IMG/VR virus record: IMGVR_UViG_3300038466_000011
Span: 1-22,594 of that record
Source: a virus
Strand: one strand, 5' to 3'
Length of the DNA stretch: 22,594 nt
The notes under the pieces are model-generated. The model was not told the origin of the DNA, did no database searches, and saw only the letters and a program-made list of their open reading frames with translations. How positions within the stretch are numbered: position 1 is the stretch's first letter; each line of letters starts with the position of its first letter. Below, piece after piece: positions 1 through 6,147 of this stretch. The position numbers and the translations under genes are program-made.

Positions 1-197
1 GGGCGACACTAGGCAACCGGGCGACACTAGGCGACGACGTGACACTAGGCAACGACGTGACACTAGGCAACTGGGCGACACTAGGCAACCGGGCGACACT
101 AGGCAACCGGGCGACACTAGGCAACGACGTGACACTAGGCGACGACGTGACACTAGGCAACGACGTGACACTAGGCGACGACGTGACACTAGGCAAC
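1..197 (+). repeat. 18-bp tandem repeat, 11 copies
   Basis: The core ACACTAGGC recurs exactly every 18 bases, at 6, 24, 42, 60, 78, 96, 114, 132, 150, 168 and 186. The rest of the unit varies between AACGACGTG, GACGACGTG, AACCGGGCG and AACTGGGCG. The array runs off the left edge. The period is a multiple of three, so it encodes a hexapeptide in frame; the other two + frames hit TGA or TAG in every unit. The core is identical even at synonymous positions, which points to recent expansion or homogenisation. Confidence 0.95.
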
Positions 198-491
198 GAA
201 TGTTTTGCAGCTGGATTGGTTTGGCACTTCGCGTACCGCCCGTCAGGTCTAATCGCCCGTCGCATCCAGGCCCACAGAGCGTCGTTTGCGGAACGCATAA
301 GACGCTACTCGCCCAAGCTGGGGAACGTGATAGCGGATGAGCAAAACTGCACATCTCAAATTGACGCAGCCATAAAGTCACTCTCAAAAGACGAGCTTAA
401 AGCCATTAAAAACGGTGATTGGCTGGACTATGAAATGTGGATAATCGAGAGCTGGCTTAATCCACCGAAACCGCCAAGAAAGAAGGGGTAA
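1..491 (+). CDS. Repeat-bearing protein, 5' end outside window
   Basis: The reading frame is open from base 3 through the TAA at 489-491, so the true start lies upstream; the GTG at 39 is only an in-repeat codon. About the first 65 residues are eleven copies of a six-residue unit TLG(N/D)xx, with xx being DV, RA or WA. This matches the left-handed beta-helix hexapeptide pattern [LIV]-[GAED]-x-x-[STAV]-x. The remaining ~97 residues are non-repetitive, Arg/Lys-rich and end in a Pro/Lys tail. I do not recognise this C-terminal part. The next gene starts inside its stop codon (TAATG), so the two are translationally linked. Function unknown; surface or polymer-forming roles are speculative. Confidence 0.6.
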   Translation, partial: ATLGNRATLGDDVTLGNDVTLGNWATLGNRATLGNRATLGNDVTLGDDVTLGNDVTLGDDVTLGNECFAAGLVWHFAYRPSGLIARRIQAHRASFAERIRRYSPKLGNVIADEQNCTSQIDAAIKSLSKDELKAIKNGDWLDYEMWIIESWLNPPKPPRKKG

Positions 492-748
492 TGAAAAAGA
501 TCGACGAGATGCGACAACAAGTGCCGCAAACGCTGGACGCAATCGACATAGACGAGAACACGAAGTTGCAGCCTACGATCAACGGGGTTTCTTTGCAGTC
601 CGGCGACAGTGTGAGTATGCGTATGAGCGACGAGGCGGGCATGGCCTTGAGAGATGTGCTCACATTCCTTTACGGGTCGTCGGAATCAAAAGAGTGCGCT
701 TGTTCGGCAAATCAGGATGAGATAGAGGAGGCATCTTCCAATGAATGA
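491..748 (+). CDS. Small hypothetical phage protein (85 aa)
   Basis: This 85-residue protein starts at an ATG overlapping the previous stop (TAATG) and overlaps the next gene by eight bases. It is acidic and hydrophilic, with a C-terminal segment holding two Cys close together (ECAC) and a Glu-rich end. No transmembrane segment or known motif is visible and I do not recognise the family. Its place in an unbroken string of overlapping genes supports it being real. A role in host takeover or replication support is possible only by position. Confidence 0.6.
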   Translation: MKKIDEMRQQVPQTLDAIDIDENTKLQPTINGVSLQSGDSVSMRMSDEAGMALRDVLTFLYGSSESKECACSANQDEIEEASSNE

Positions 749-1181
749 CAGACACCGTTTTAAGGTTTGGGATAAACATAAGGGACTGTGGCTAGATGAG
801 GGCAAAGTTGCCTTCGACAATCTGGACAATTTTTACATCTTTGATGATGCCTGTGAGGACACCAATAGGAAAGACGAAGATGGAAACTACTACTGGGAAA
901 TACTGCTGCTTAAGAATTCCGACCGTTACATCAAAGCAGATTGCACCGGACTCAAAGACAAGAGCGGCAAGCTGATCTATGGGGGAGATATTCTGCAAAT
1001 CAATTGGGATGCTGAAAGCGAACTCGCATTGGTTATGTATGTAGGCGCTGGATTTGATTTTGTTAAGATTGGCGCAGATGAACACGTTTGGGTGTCCTGG
1101 CGAGAACTGCCCGCAGCAATTGAAATCATCGGCAACATCTATGAAAATCCTGAATTGTTAGAGGAGGTTGAAAGCAAATGA
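741..1181 (+). CDS. yopX: YopX family protein
   Basis: The 146-residue protein has the YopX layout seen in Bacillota phages and prophages: an N-terminal segment with FKVWDKHKGLW, a central TGLKDKSGKLIYGGDI motif around residues 70-86, and a C-terminal EIIGNIYENPELLEE motif. These are the recognisable conserved blocks of the family. The biochemical function of YopX proteins is not established. A GAGGAGG ribosome site lies about 11 bases before the ATG. The start overlaps the previous stop as ATGAATGA, and the stop overlaps the next start as ATGA. This is the clearest taxonomic marker in the left part of the window. Confidence 0.9.
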   Translation: MNDRHRFKVWDKHKGLWLDEGKVAFDNLDNFYIFDDACEDTNRKDEDGNYYWEILLLKNSDRYIKADCTGLKDKSGKLIYGGDILQINWDAESELALVMYVGAGFDFVKIGADEHVWVSWRELPAAIEIIGNIYENPELLEEVESK

Positions 1182-1858
1182 AAAGATACGAGAAGTGGTT
1201 CATCGTAGCCATGCTAATCCTTGCGTGGCTTTTCGGCTGGCTCATTGTAGTGAACGGCAAGACGAATATGGAAAACGAGAGCTATAAAACCCTTAATCTC
1301 CGCTGTCTTGCAAGAGAGGTCAACCACTACCGGACGTTCGTTAAGAAACAGAATAAGGCACATGAAGCCGAACTCAAAGCCAAAGACGATGAGATCGCCA
1401 AAAGGGACGCCGTGATCGAGGACAACAACAAAACAGCCAAACAAATCTATGAGAAGTTGGTCCAGTTAGGGATACTACAGATCACATTTAAGAGGGCAAA
1501 TAGTAATCCGGTAAGGACAGATCAAGGGGAAGTGATATCTGGTCCGCAAGAAAGCACTGGTGACGTCAATCCCTACTACGGGGGCCCGCGCTTCGTATCT
1601 CACGAGTTCGTTTATGACCTGGCTGTTAAATATTCCTATTGCGGGTGGGATCCGAACGTTATGGTCCGCATTGTCTTTGAACAGGAGACGCATTCCGGTG
1701 ACACGATGGCCGATAACGGTTCGGGCTGTTGGGGTCTGCTTCAATGCAACTCGGATTATCTGACGCGCGAGGAACTGTGGAACCCGGACAAGAACTTCGA
1801 GATCGGCGCACAGAAGTACGTCGGCGCGGGACATAGCTACAGTCCGTGGAATTGGTAG
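1178..1858 (+). CDS. Membrane-anchored lysozyme-like protein
   Basis: This 226-residue protein has three parts. Residues 7-26 form a strongly hydrophobic helix after a short basic N terminus, consistent with a signal anchor. Residues about 45-95 are charged and heptad-like, a likely coiled coil. Residues about 140-226 resemble a lysozyme/transglycosylase-like fold: candidate catalytic Glu168 or Glu170 (VFEQE), then GSGCWGLLQ at 181-189, then a WNP-N-A-Y-G-W series to the end. The likely role is cell-wall glycan cleavage from the membrane outer face. There is no holin-like gene directly beside it. It could be an endolysin with anchor, a spanin-lysin hybrid, or an exclusion factor. Start chosen for the AGAGGAGG site upstream and ATGA overlap. 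Confidence 0.7.
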   Translation: MKRYEKWFIVAMLILAWLFGWLIVVNGKTNMENESYKTLNLRCLAREVNHYRTFVKKQNKAHEAELKAKDDEIAKRDAVIEDNNKTAKQIYEKLVQLGILQITFKRANSNPVRTDQGEVISGPQESTGDVNPYYGGPRFVSHEFVYDLAVKYSYCGWDPNVMVRIVFEQETHSGDTMADNGSGCWGLLQCNSDYLTREELWNPDKNFEIGAQKYVGAGHSYSPWNW

Positions 1859-1860
1859 AG

Positions 1861-2079
1861 ATGACAAAAATTGTCGACATTGAATGTGCAGCTGCACAGT
1901 GGTGTGCAGGTTGTGATTATGAGCCGAGCTGTGCCTATGGCAGAACTGAGCCGCCCTCATGTATTGGCAGGTGCACTACTACAGAGGAATTGTATGATTT
2001 TTGCCTGAACTCTGGTTGTTCATGTGAGGAGGATGATCAGACTGAACGTAATAATCGACGAGAATTACGAGGGACTTAA
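1861..2079 (+). CDS. Cysteine-rich small protein (72 aa)
   Basis: Start ATG at 1861, three bases after the lysozyme-like stop; an in-frame ATG at 1846 would overlap that gene. The first ~55 residues contain nine Cys, including WCAGC and GCSC pairs, then a charged tail. The spacing suggests metal binding or disulphides, but no standard zinc-finger signature fits. The 3' end overlaps the next gene by 47 bases in another frame. No family recognised. The dense Cys content is hard to explain as chance, which is the main argument for it being real. Confidence 0.5.
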   Translation: MTKIVDIECAAAQWCAGCDYEPSCAYGRTEPPSCIGRCTTTEELYDFCLNSGCSCEEDDQTERNNRRELRGT

Positions 2080-2370
2080 AGATGATGGCTGGTGTTTCCG
2101 ACTTTCGGGCGACCTGATCGTCGAGGGATCGCTCGAAATCAAGCTCGGAAAGTGGCTCGTCGTCGAAAAATCCATCAAGGCAGGCACGGTATCGAGGCAG
2201 GCTTGTTCATTATGTGCAAACTCGCCTTAAAGATCGGCTATCGGATTTTCGCTGGCACAGCTACATGGAGGAAAGACGTAACAGACGAGGAAAAGACGAT
2301 CACCTGCAAGAGACTGGAATCCGGTAAGGTTGAGTACGGCATCCTCAAAGAGACGGGAGATAATAAATGA
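2033..2370 (+). pseudogene. Beta-helix-like phage protein, frameshifted
   Basis: Two overlapping frames together make one protein. The first (from ATG 2033 or GTG 2024) gives NVIIDENYEGLK, then GDLIVEGSLEIK and EKSIKAG. The second continues GIEAGLFIMCK, RIFAGTATW and TDEEKTITCKRLESGKV to the TGA at 2368-2370. From memory, intact phage relatives run EGNLxIEG, then repeated GIxAG units, then IFAGxxxW and EEKTI in one frame. The break falls between about 2183 and 2190; adding one base (for example a third G in ACGG) restores the frame. No canonical slippery heptamer is present, so this is a real mutation or an assembly error rather than programmed frameshifting. The repeats suggest a solenoid fold; function unknown. 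Confidence 0.65.
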
Positions 2371-2714
2371 ACACAATACCGTGGGACAAGTTAGAAAAAG
2401 CACTAGAAAAAGCAGGGGCAGCGGCTAAGTACGCCTGGGGGCTGGGAATCAGACAGGCATATATCGATGGCGTATTTTCCTTACTCCTTTTCGTCATGCT
2501 GATGAGCGCGGTCATCGGATTGGTCAAGTGGTCAAGACGGATAGCAAAAAAAGAACATGGCACCTATAGCGATTGGGAGATGGGGTATGCATTCATTATC
2601 CTGGGAGCATCGATTGCGCTCTTTTTATCCTTACTCTTCCTGTACTACGGTATGGTCAACCTTCTGAACCCAGAATGGCAGATCATACAGACATTGGTAG
2701 GTGTTGTTAAATGA
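2367..2714 (+). CDS. Small two-helix membrane protein
   Basis: This 115-residue protein has two clear hydrophobic segments, about residues 36-53 (FSLLLFVMLMSAVIGLV) and about 75-97 (FIILGASIALFLSLLF), separated by a basic loop. The N-terminal third is amphipathic and charged. It starts in an ATGA overlap with the frameshifted gene and ends in an ATGA overlap with the next. It acts in the host membrane. Two-helix phage membrane proteins near a lysozyme gene can be holins, but there are two small genes between them and no diagnostic motif, so holin is only one candidate. Confidence 0.65.
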   Translation: MNTIPWDKLEKALEKAGAAAKYAWGLGIRQAYIDGVFSLLLFVMLMSAVIGLVKWSRRIAKKEHGTYSDWEMGYAFIILGASIALFLSLLFLYYGMVNLLNPEWQIIQTLVGVVK

Positions 2715-3025
2715 ACATCAACGTAGAAGAAGGCACAATTCAGGCAAAGAGCTATCACAGCAACTACATTAAGGAAGCGGCCGGAGTCACGCCTCACACA
2801 GTCCGGATCGTGGACGAGGAAGAGAAACAAGCACTTTCGTCACTGCAGCCGAAAATACTCGATGAGGCGGTCACAGTCGAGATCACTGATGCGGACGATA
2901 CGACACAGACATTCCGCCGGCGGGTGACGGACATCACTTTCGAGGGTCCCGCCTTTGGAAGATGGTGGGCGAAGATCACATGGACGCACATTGATTTAAA
3001 CAAGATTGACCGTGAAAACATATAG
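2711..3025 (+). CDS. Hypothetical phage protein (104 aa)
   Basis: The 104-residue product begins in an ATGA overlap and is translationally coupled to the membrane protein. It has no transmembrane segment. The C-terminal half alternates strand-like and polar stretches (AVTVEITDADD, RRVTDITFEG, WWAKITWTH), suggesting a small beta-rich fold. I do not recognise the family. It overlaps the start of the next gene by 14 bases. Its codon use and tight packing look like those of its neighbours. Confidence 0.65.
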   Translation: MNINVEEGTIQAKSYHSNYIKEAAGVTPHTVRIVDEEEKQALSSLQPKILDEAVTVEITDADDTTQTFRRRVTDITFEGPAFGRWWAKITWTHIDLNKIDRENI

Positions 3026-3311
3026 TCTCATAACGATCTATCGTCTATCAAAGACCGATGGCTATAAGGTCTCGATAAGGATCTCTGGATTCCGCCATAC
3101 GGCGATGACGAACTCGTATGCGAATTTCAAAGACGCGAGGCACTTAGCTTTGACGATCGCCGCGATCATCGGTGTCGAAAGAGTAGGACGAATAAGGTAT
3201 CGCGGATCCAGCGGTGAAAGAAAGGGTGTACGAAAGAACCGCCAGAAGGACATGGATACGAGTTTGCTTGAGATGAAACAAGACAGACAAGCGGAAGGGA
3301 CGCTGCTGTGA
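3012..3311 (+). CDS. Basic hypothetical protein (99 aa)
   Basis: GTG at 3012 is preferred because it gives MKTYSLITIYRL, a compact N terminus; TTG at 3006 is an in-frame alternative. The protein is very basic, especially in its second half (GERKGVRKNRQK), consistent with nucleic-acid binding, but no motif is recognised. It starts inside the end of the previous gene and ends in a GTGA overlap with a Cys-rich microprotein gene. Confidence 0.55.
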   Translation: MKTYSLITIYRLSKTDGYKVSIRISGFRHTAMTNSYANFKDARHLALTIAAIIGVERVGRIRYRGSSGERKGVRKNRQKDMDTSLLEMKQDRQAEGTLL

Positions 3312-3460
3312 TCAAGTGCGGGAAGACGGAAGCATGCAAAGACTGTCCACACTTTTTCGTACTCCGTTGCTCTAATCCGGCGAATAGGTGTGAGTGGTTG
3401 GAGCGTTGCGACTGTCATGCTTGCAAACACAGGGACGAAAAGAAGAAAGGAAAAGGGTAA
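3308..3460 (+). CDS. Cys-rich 50-residue microprotein
   Basis: A GTG start in a GTGA overlap opens a 50-codon frame ending with TAA directly before the next ATG. The product begins MIKCGKTEACKDCPHFF and contains eight Cys within about 36 residues, plus several His, then a Lys-rich tail (EKKKGKG). The Cys arrangement (C-x6-C-x2-C, then C-x6-C, then C-x-C-x2-C) suggests one or two structural zinc sites. The gene exactly fills the gap between its neighbours, and its 3' end supplies the purine-rich ribosome site for the following gene. Family not recognised. Confidence 0.6.
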   Translation: MIKCGKTEACKDCPHFFVLRCSNPANRCEWLERCDCHACKHRDEKKKGKG

Positions 3461-4084
3461 ATGGCCGATAAGGACACCTTGAGTCCGGAAGAACAACCTA
3501 TACGACTCGCATCAGACCGCGTATGTGCAAAGCCGAAGTGCGGCTGTCCGGTTGTCATTAAGGGCGATTTCTGTGGGGTACATAAAAACGAGATCAAGCA
3601 AGAGATAGCCTCTCTCATAGATCGGTGCGATGATTGCACACTCCGTGTTCGTGCTTTCGATACCCTCCGCGACTGGCCTGACTTTACGAGTGCCGGCGTT
3701 CTCTCTCTTGCCATAAGGATTTGTAAGATGATCGGATTCGACCCGGAGAAGGTCTTCGGCACACTTCTACCGTTATGGGTCACAGGAATGGAAGAAAAGT
3801 CTAAGCCGGAAAAATCCGTTCTTGAGACGAAGATCTGCCCTTATTGCGAAGAGGAGTTCAAATCCAACAGGAGGGGACGGCATCCGAAAGTCGTATGCGG
3901 AAAGCCGGAATGTAAAAAGTTGGCGGGACGGGACAGGGGTCGGAAAAAACTCGGACTTCACGTCTTCACAGCGAGCCGCCTGAAGTTTAAGAGCACTGAC
4001 GGCAAGCTCTATGACGTCCAGGGCGTGATTGATTTAAGGTTTAAACTCAAAGAAGGCAAAATTGTTAAGAAGGGGGATAGATGA
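3461..4084 (+). CDS. Double zinc-finger-like hypothetical protein
   Basis: This 207-residue protein has two Cys clusters. The first is C22-x4-C27-x-C29-x8-C38-x2-H41. The second is C126-x2-C129-x16-C146-x4-C151, followed by a run of Arg, Lys and Gly. Both look like zinc-binding sites, and the basic region after the second would suit DNA or RNA contact. The middle section (about 50-115) is helical with a further CDDC pair. It starts one base after the microprotein stop, with AGGAAAAGGG just upstream, and ends in an ATGA overlap. A regulatory or recombination role is inferred only from the fingers. Confidence 0.65.
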   Translation: MADKDTLSPEEQPIRLASDRVCAKPKCGCPVVIKGDFCGVHKNEIKQEIASLIDRCDDCTLRVRAFDTLRDWPDFTSAGVLSLAIRICKMIGFDPEKVFGTLLPLWVTGMEEKSKPEKSVLETKICPYCEEEFKSNRRGRHPKVVCGKPECKKLAGRDRGRKKLGLHVFTASRLKFKSTDGKLYDVQGVIDLRFKLKEGKIVKKGDR

Positions 4085-4446
4085 TTAAAGTGGATAAGAA
4101 GAAAAACGTGGCGGAACCTAATAGTTTCAACTTAGCAGTTCGGGCATTCAATCTCTACGCACTAGCATTAGATGTCGAGGAACGGCGTGATGAGCTGAGT
4201 AATCAAATCTTCTATCCACATGAAGCTAGAAAACACAATGAACCCTCTGCTTCTGATGATCCTAAGGGCAAACGTGGCAAGGGAAGTTCTCAACTAGAGG
4301 TAAAACAAGAACATCTATTGCCTCGTGCCTCGGAGTTTGATTATCGTATGAGGAAAATAGCAGTTGATATGCACAAGCTAGAGCAGGATATAAAAATTTG
4401 CATAGAAGCTGACGACGAACGTAAAATGAAAAAGGATGAAGATTAG
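4081..4446 (+). CDS. Helical hypothetical protein (121 aa)
   Basis: The 121-residue protein starts in an ATGA overlap and is the last gene before the non-coding gap. It is highly charged with a Lys/Gly/Ser-rich middle (DPKGKRGKGS) between two predicted helical regions, the last ending in a Lys/Asp tail. No motif recognised. The DNA looks more AT-rich than the neighbouring genes, which may mark separate acquisition. Confidence 0.6.
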   Translation: MIKVDKKKNVAEPNSFNLAVRAFNLYALALDVEERRDELSNQIFYPHEARKHNEPSASDDPKGKRGKGSSQLEVKQEHLLPRASEFDYRMRKIAVDMHKLEQDIKICIEADDERKMKKDED

Positions 4447-4544
4447 ACCGAAAATCCCGATTTTATAATTCATTAAAAGGGCAGCTCAGAAAACACAGTT
4501 ATGAGTATCAAAAAGGTATCTGACCAGCAGTAATAAAAAGTTTG

Positions 4545-4574
4545 TTGACAATAGATAGGATATAGTTTTACACT
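4545..4574 (+). promoter_or_regulatory. Candidate sigma70 promoter
   Basis: A perfect TTGACA at 4545-4550 is followed after 18 bases by TACACT at 4569-4574 (4 of 6 consensus matches), predicting a start near 4581. The sequence GATATAGT occurs at 4559-4566 and again at 4581-4588, exactly 22 bases (about two helical turns) apart and flanking the -10, which could be an operator. A second, weaker possibility is a perfect TATAAT at 4464-4469 without a good -35. This is the longest non-coding gap in the window (4447-4652). Confidence 0.55.
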
Positions 4575-4610
4575 AGTCTTGATATAGTATCTTCATATGG
4601 ACGTTCTTAA

Positions 4611-4636
4611 GGCACTCGAACCCCGGGTGTCTTTTT
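4611..4636 (+). terminator. Intrinsic terminator downstream of promoter
   Basis: GGCACTC (4611-4617) pairs with GGGTGTC (4625-4631), seven pairs including two G-U, with a possible extra G-C pair inside the loop. Five T follow directly at 4632-4636. It sits about 30-50 bases after the predicted transcription start and before the first gene of the next operon. It shares flanking sequence with the terminators at 15459 and 21931. Confidence 0.65.
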
Positions 4637-4652
4637 CGTTTACCCAAATATC

Positions 4653-4859
4653 ATGCCTAAAATAATCGACTCACTTCACGCTAACAATTTAGCCCGACTT
4701 ATAGAGGGCGGTATCCTATCCAAGAAAACAATCGAAATATTTGCGTATAAACCTGTTTGTATCGAGAGCACGGACGAGTTGGCAAGGATAATGAAGCAAC
4801 CGCCGTCAAGTTTATATCGCAAACACAATGGGGCTAAAAGACTTTATAATCCACGATGA
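4653..4859 (+). CDS. Small HTH-like hypothetical protein
   Basis: A 68-residue basic protein; the segment TDELARIMKQPPSSLYRKHN near the C terminus reads like a short helix-turn-helix. There is no Shine-Dalgarno sequence before the ATG, which lies 17 bases after the terminator T-run, so translation would have to be weak or the start misjudged. The stop lies just before the preferred start of the nuclease-like gene. It may be a small regulator. Moderate support only. Confidence 0.45.
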   Translation: MPKIIDSLHANNLARLIEGGILSKKTIEIFAYKPVCIESTDELARIMKQPPSSLYRKHNGAKRLYNPR

Positions 4860-4866
4860 ACTGATC

Positions 4867-5115
4867 ATGTATAAACCGACAATCTATAGCCAAAAACGCA
4901 ATTGTGAGATCTGCGGCGGGATCACTTCTAATCAACCTCATCACATTTTTACGGTCGGAGCCAACAAAGATGACGCGTACACAGCAGAAAATGAGATATG
5001 GCTCTGTGGACCGCATCACGTAGAGGCTCAATCCATAGGGGTTAAGACCTGGGCGAGGAAGTATCACTTGGAAGCTCGTGTAAGAGTCGCAAGGATAACG
5101 GTTAAGGGGTTTTAG
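4867..5115 (+). CDS. HNH-like nuclease
   Basis: Start ATG 4867 gives 82 residues and lies just after the previous stop; ATG 4828 is in frame but would overlap the upstream gene by 32 bases. Residues 13-16 are a CEIC pair, followed by HHIF at 25-28, then a WLCGPHHVEA block and a WARKYHLEA block. This Cys-pair, HH, N-x-LC-x-x-HH order resembles compact phage HNH proteins of the NinG/DUF968 kind. The likely role is DNA cleavage in recombination. The clear difference from the HNH gene at 9395 is the missing DHI core, so the exact family is uncertain. Confidence 0.55.
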   Translation: MYKPTIYSQKRNCEICGGITSNQPHHIFTVGANKDDAYTAENEIWLCGPHHVEAQSIGVKTWARKYHLEARVRVARITVKGF

Positions 5116-5149
5116 TTACAAACTTGGTCGCATAGTAGGAGGTTAAATA

Positions 5150-5668
5150 ATGGCAATTATAGCAAGTGATATCGAAGTCAGACTTTCAGGCGGGGCATCT
5201 AACACGAGCCCAGCAGCAGCACTGGGTGGTGCCATGAGTACCGTCGCTGGCGGAGTCATAACCACAAACGTCTTGAACAATCTGTTTGATGATGTATCTG
5301 GTGACGAGAGCGCAGCCGGAGACATCGAATACAGGGGTATCTATGTCAAGAACAATCACGGTAGTCTCACGTGGCAAACGGTCAAAGCATGGCTGTCATC
5401 GCTCACGACTTCAACAGACGACGAACTGGCAATCGCACTGGCAGACGAGGGACTAAACGCAGCGATGGAAACGATTGCAGATGAGAGTACGGCTCCGACT
5501 GGCCCAAGTTTCTCAAGTCCTGTAAGTAAGGCCACGGGTTTAAGTCTCGGTAACATACCGTTCGGTCAGTACTACGGGATATGGGTCAGACGGACAGTCA
5601 CAGCAGCAGCAGCAGCGATAGACGCAAACTCTGGAGAATTAAGCTGTGAAGGTGATACGAGTGAGTAG
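5150..5668 (+). CDS. Putative virion structural protein
   Basis: This 172-residue protein starts after TAGGAGG at a good distance. It is rich in Ala, Ser, Thr and Gly, with no membrane segment. The blocks VRLSGGASNTSPAAALGG, GDIEYRGIYVKNNHG and LSLGNIPFGQYYGIWVRR resemble a conserved phage structural protein type I know from annotated phages, whose exact virion position is not established. Neighbours on the 3' side are also structural. It may be a fibre or decoration component. Confidence 0.65.
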   Translation: MAIIASDIEVRLSGGASNTSPAAALGGAMSTVAGGVITTNVLNNLFDDVSGDESAAGDIEYRGIYVKNNHGSLTWQTVKAWLSSLTTSTDDELAIALADEGLNAAMETIADESTAPTGPSFSSPVSKATGLSLGNIPFGQYYGIWVRRTVTAAAAAIDANSGELSCEGDTSE

Positions 5669-5681
5669 GGAGGTTAAATAA

Positions 5682-6113
5682 ATGGCAGATGTGATATATA
5701 ACAGTTTCAAGAAAAATATAATGAATGGTACAATCGACCTCGACACGGATACCATTCAGGTTGGCTTGGTGACGAGTTCCTATACTCCAAACCAAGATAC
5801 TCACGAGTTCTGGTCTGACGTGACCAACGAAGTATCGGGAGCTGGTTATACAGCCGTTGGCGCAAGCGGTAAGGCCCTGGCCAACAAGGCGGTCACAGCG
5901 GACACCACGGACAATGAAGGCGTGTTTGACGCCGATGATGTTGTGTGGACTTCTTCTACCATTACAGCCAGGGCTGCGGTTTTGGTCAAGTGGACAGGCA
6001 ACGCGGCAACATCACCGATTATCGCTTATATCGACTTCGCCGCAAACAAGACATCGGATAATGGTACGTTTACTATCACATGGAACTCGGAAGGCATAGT
6101 CAACCTGAACTAG
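5682..6113 (+). CDS. Putative phage structural protein
   Basis: The 143-residue product begins MADVIYNSFKKNIMNGTIDL and contains DTIQVGLVTSSYTP, FDADDVVWTSSTITARAAV and the ending NGTFTITWNSEGIVNLN. These blocks fit a widespread phage structural protein of unknown location, beta-rich and about this length. A GGGAGG site precedes the ATG, and 13 bases separate it from the previous stop. It is often found beside fibre-like genes, as here. Confidence 0.65.
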   Translation: MADVIYNSFKKNIMNGTIDLDTDTIQVGLVTSSYTPNQDTHEFWSDVTNEVSGAGYTAVGASGKALANKAVTADTTDNEGVFDADDVVWTSSTITARAAVLVKWTGNAATSPIIAYIDFAANKTSDNGTFTITWNSEGIVNLN

Positions 6114-6147
6114 TCACTGCTTAAACTCAAAGGAAGGTGGTGACTAA

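Noticed and set aside
1-197. A CRISPR array at the left edge.
   Set aside because: The units are contiguous 18-mers without unique spacers.
1475-1960. A 161-residue open frame on the - strand.
   Set aside because: It lies opposite the lysozyme-like gene, has no motif and no ribosome site; all credible genes are on the + strand.
2150-2190. Programmed -1 frameshift in the beta-helix-like gene at GAAAAAT.
   Set aside because: There are only five A, the zero-frame codons do not form X XXY YYZ, and the homologous pattern continues past this point in the original frame up to SIKAG.
3062-3496. A 144-residue open frame on the - strand.
   Set aside because: It is the antisense of three overlapping + strand genes and resembles no protein I know.
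4451-4464. AAAATC-CC-GATTTT dyad just after the gene ending at 4446.
   Set aside because: The stem is AT-rich with a two-base loop and no T-run of its own; too weak to call a terminator, and an operator role has no support.
5590-5625. CAG triplet repeat in the structural gene at 5150.
   Set aside because: Only five triplets encoding Ala; too short to be meaningful.
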